A stretch of 64,000 nucleotides of DNA from contig JAHCBC010000003.1 of NCBI GenBank assembly GCA_019634595.1, positions 248,001 to 312,000 of the forward strand. Direction: 5' to 3'. The stretch's first letter is position 1, and every line of letters begins with the position of its first letter. The translations under genes and the position numbers were made by a program. The notes beneath the pieces are model-generated. The model saw only the letters and a program-made list of their open reading frames with translations, was not told the DNA's origin and searched no databases. This document shows positions 63,170 to 64,000 of the stretch, in pieces. The stretch comes from Akkermansiaceae bacterium. Lineage in GTDB: Bacteria > Verrucomicrobiota > Verrucomicrobiia > Verrucomicrobiales > Akkermansiaceae.

Positions 63170-64000
<831 letters not shown>

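Overview
The window looks like a chromosome segment of a Verrucomicrobiota bacterium, probably Verrucomicrobiaceae and Luteolibacter-like. This is inferred from GC-rich coding sequence, a PEP-CTERM beta-helix protein, pilin-like genes resembling the Verru_Chthon cassette, delta-60-repeat secreted proteins, ThuA and DUF6807 (PmoA-like) proteins, and an alternative complex III (ACIII) instead of a bc1 complex. Most genes are on the minus strand. I saw no tRNA, rRNA, CRISPR array, transposase or phage gene. The one structural RNA is RNase P RNA (rnpB).

Layout: 0.1-8 kb holds housekeeping and accessory genes: PEP-CTERM protein, bile-acid:Na+ symporter family protein, flavin monooxygenase, Lrp-type regulator, a four-helix-bundle (S23-type) gene bracketed by GTTGANN heptad arrays, 6-phosphofructokinase, D,D-carboxypeptidase and a DUF456 protein. 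8-16 kb holds rnpB, three pilin-like cassette genes, an Arg-rich lipoprotein, rhomboid protease, nuoC and nuoB, GluQ-RS and gluconokinase. 16.1-33.7 kb is one minus-strand respiratory super-operon: actABCDEF, a cbb3-like module, then an aa3-type oxidase. The subunit I of the cbb3-like module has lost all CuB ligands, the active-site Tyr and the haem b3 ligand. The aa3 subunit III carries a ~350-residue soluble insertion. An 18-base Rex-type operator (TTGTGAAATTTTTCACAA) lies upstream of both actA and nuoB, which suggests NADH/NAD+-dependent co-control of complex I and the ACIII/oxidase branch.

34.3-43.5 kb is a tightly overlapping operon: xseA, a glutamine cyclotransferase, then seven genes (KAS III, metallo-beta-lactamase-fold hydrolase, adenylate-forming enzyme, SDR epimerase/reductase, GT2-like membrane glycosyltransferase, an unrecognised protein, GT1). 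It looks like a cryptic pathway for a glycosylated acyl product. 43.5-56.9 kb holds secreted or carbohydrate genes: ThuA, a GH10-like hydrolase, a DUF6607-like protein, a GH57/GT4 glycogen pair and two DUF6807 proteins. 56.9-64 kb holds two tandem delta-60-repeat paralogues and a sucC-VOC-sucD operon. A 51-base copy of the sucD 3' end plus a decayed terminator lies between the two paralogues, so that region arose by tandem duplication.

Intergenic spaces carry several families of short palindromes (REP or MITE-like). Their stem arms vary in compensating ways between copies while loops and flanks stay constant. The most unusual content is the ligand-less cbb3-like module inside the ACIII/aa3 operon, the paired Rex operators, the enlarged CoxC and the acyl/glycosyl operon.
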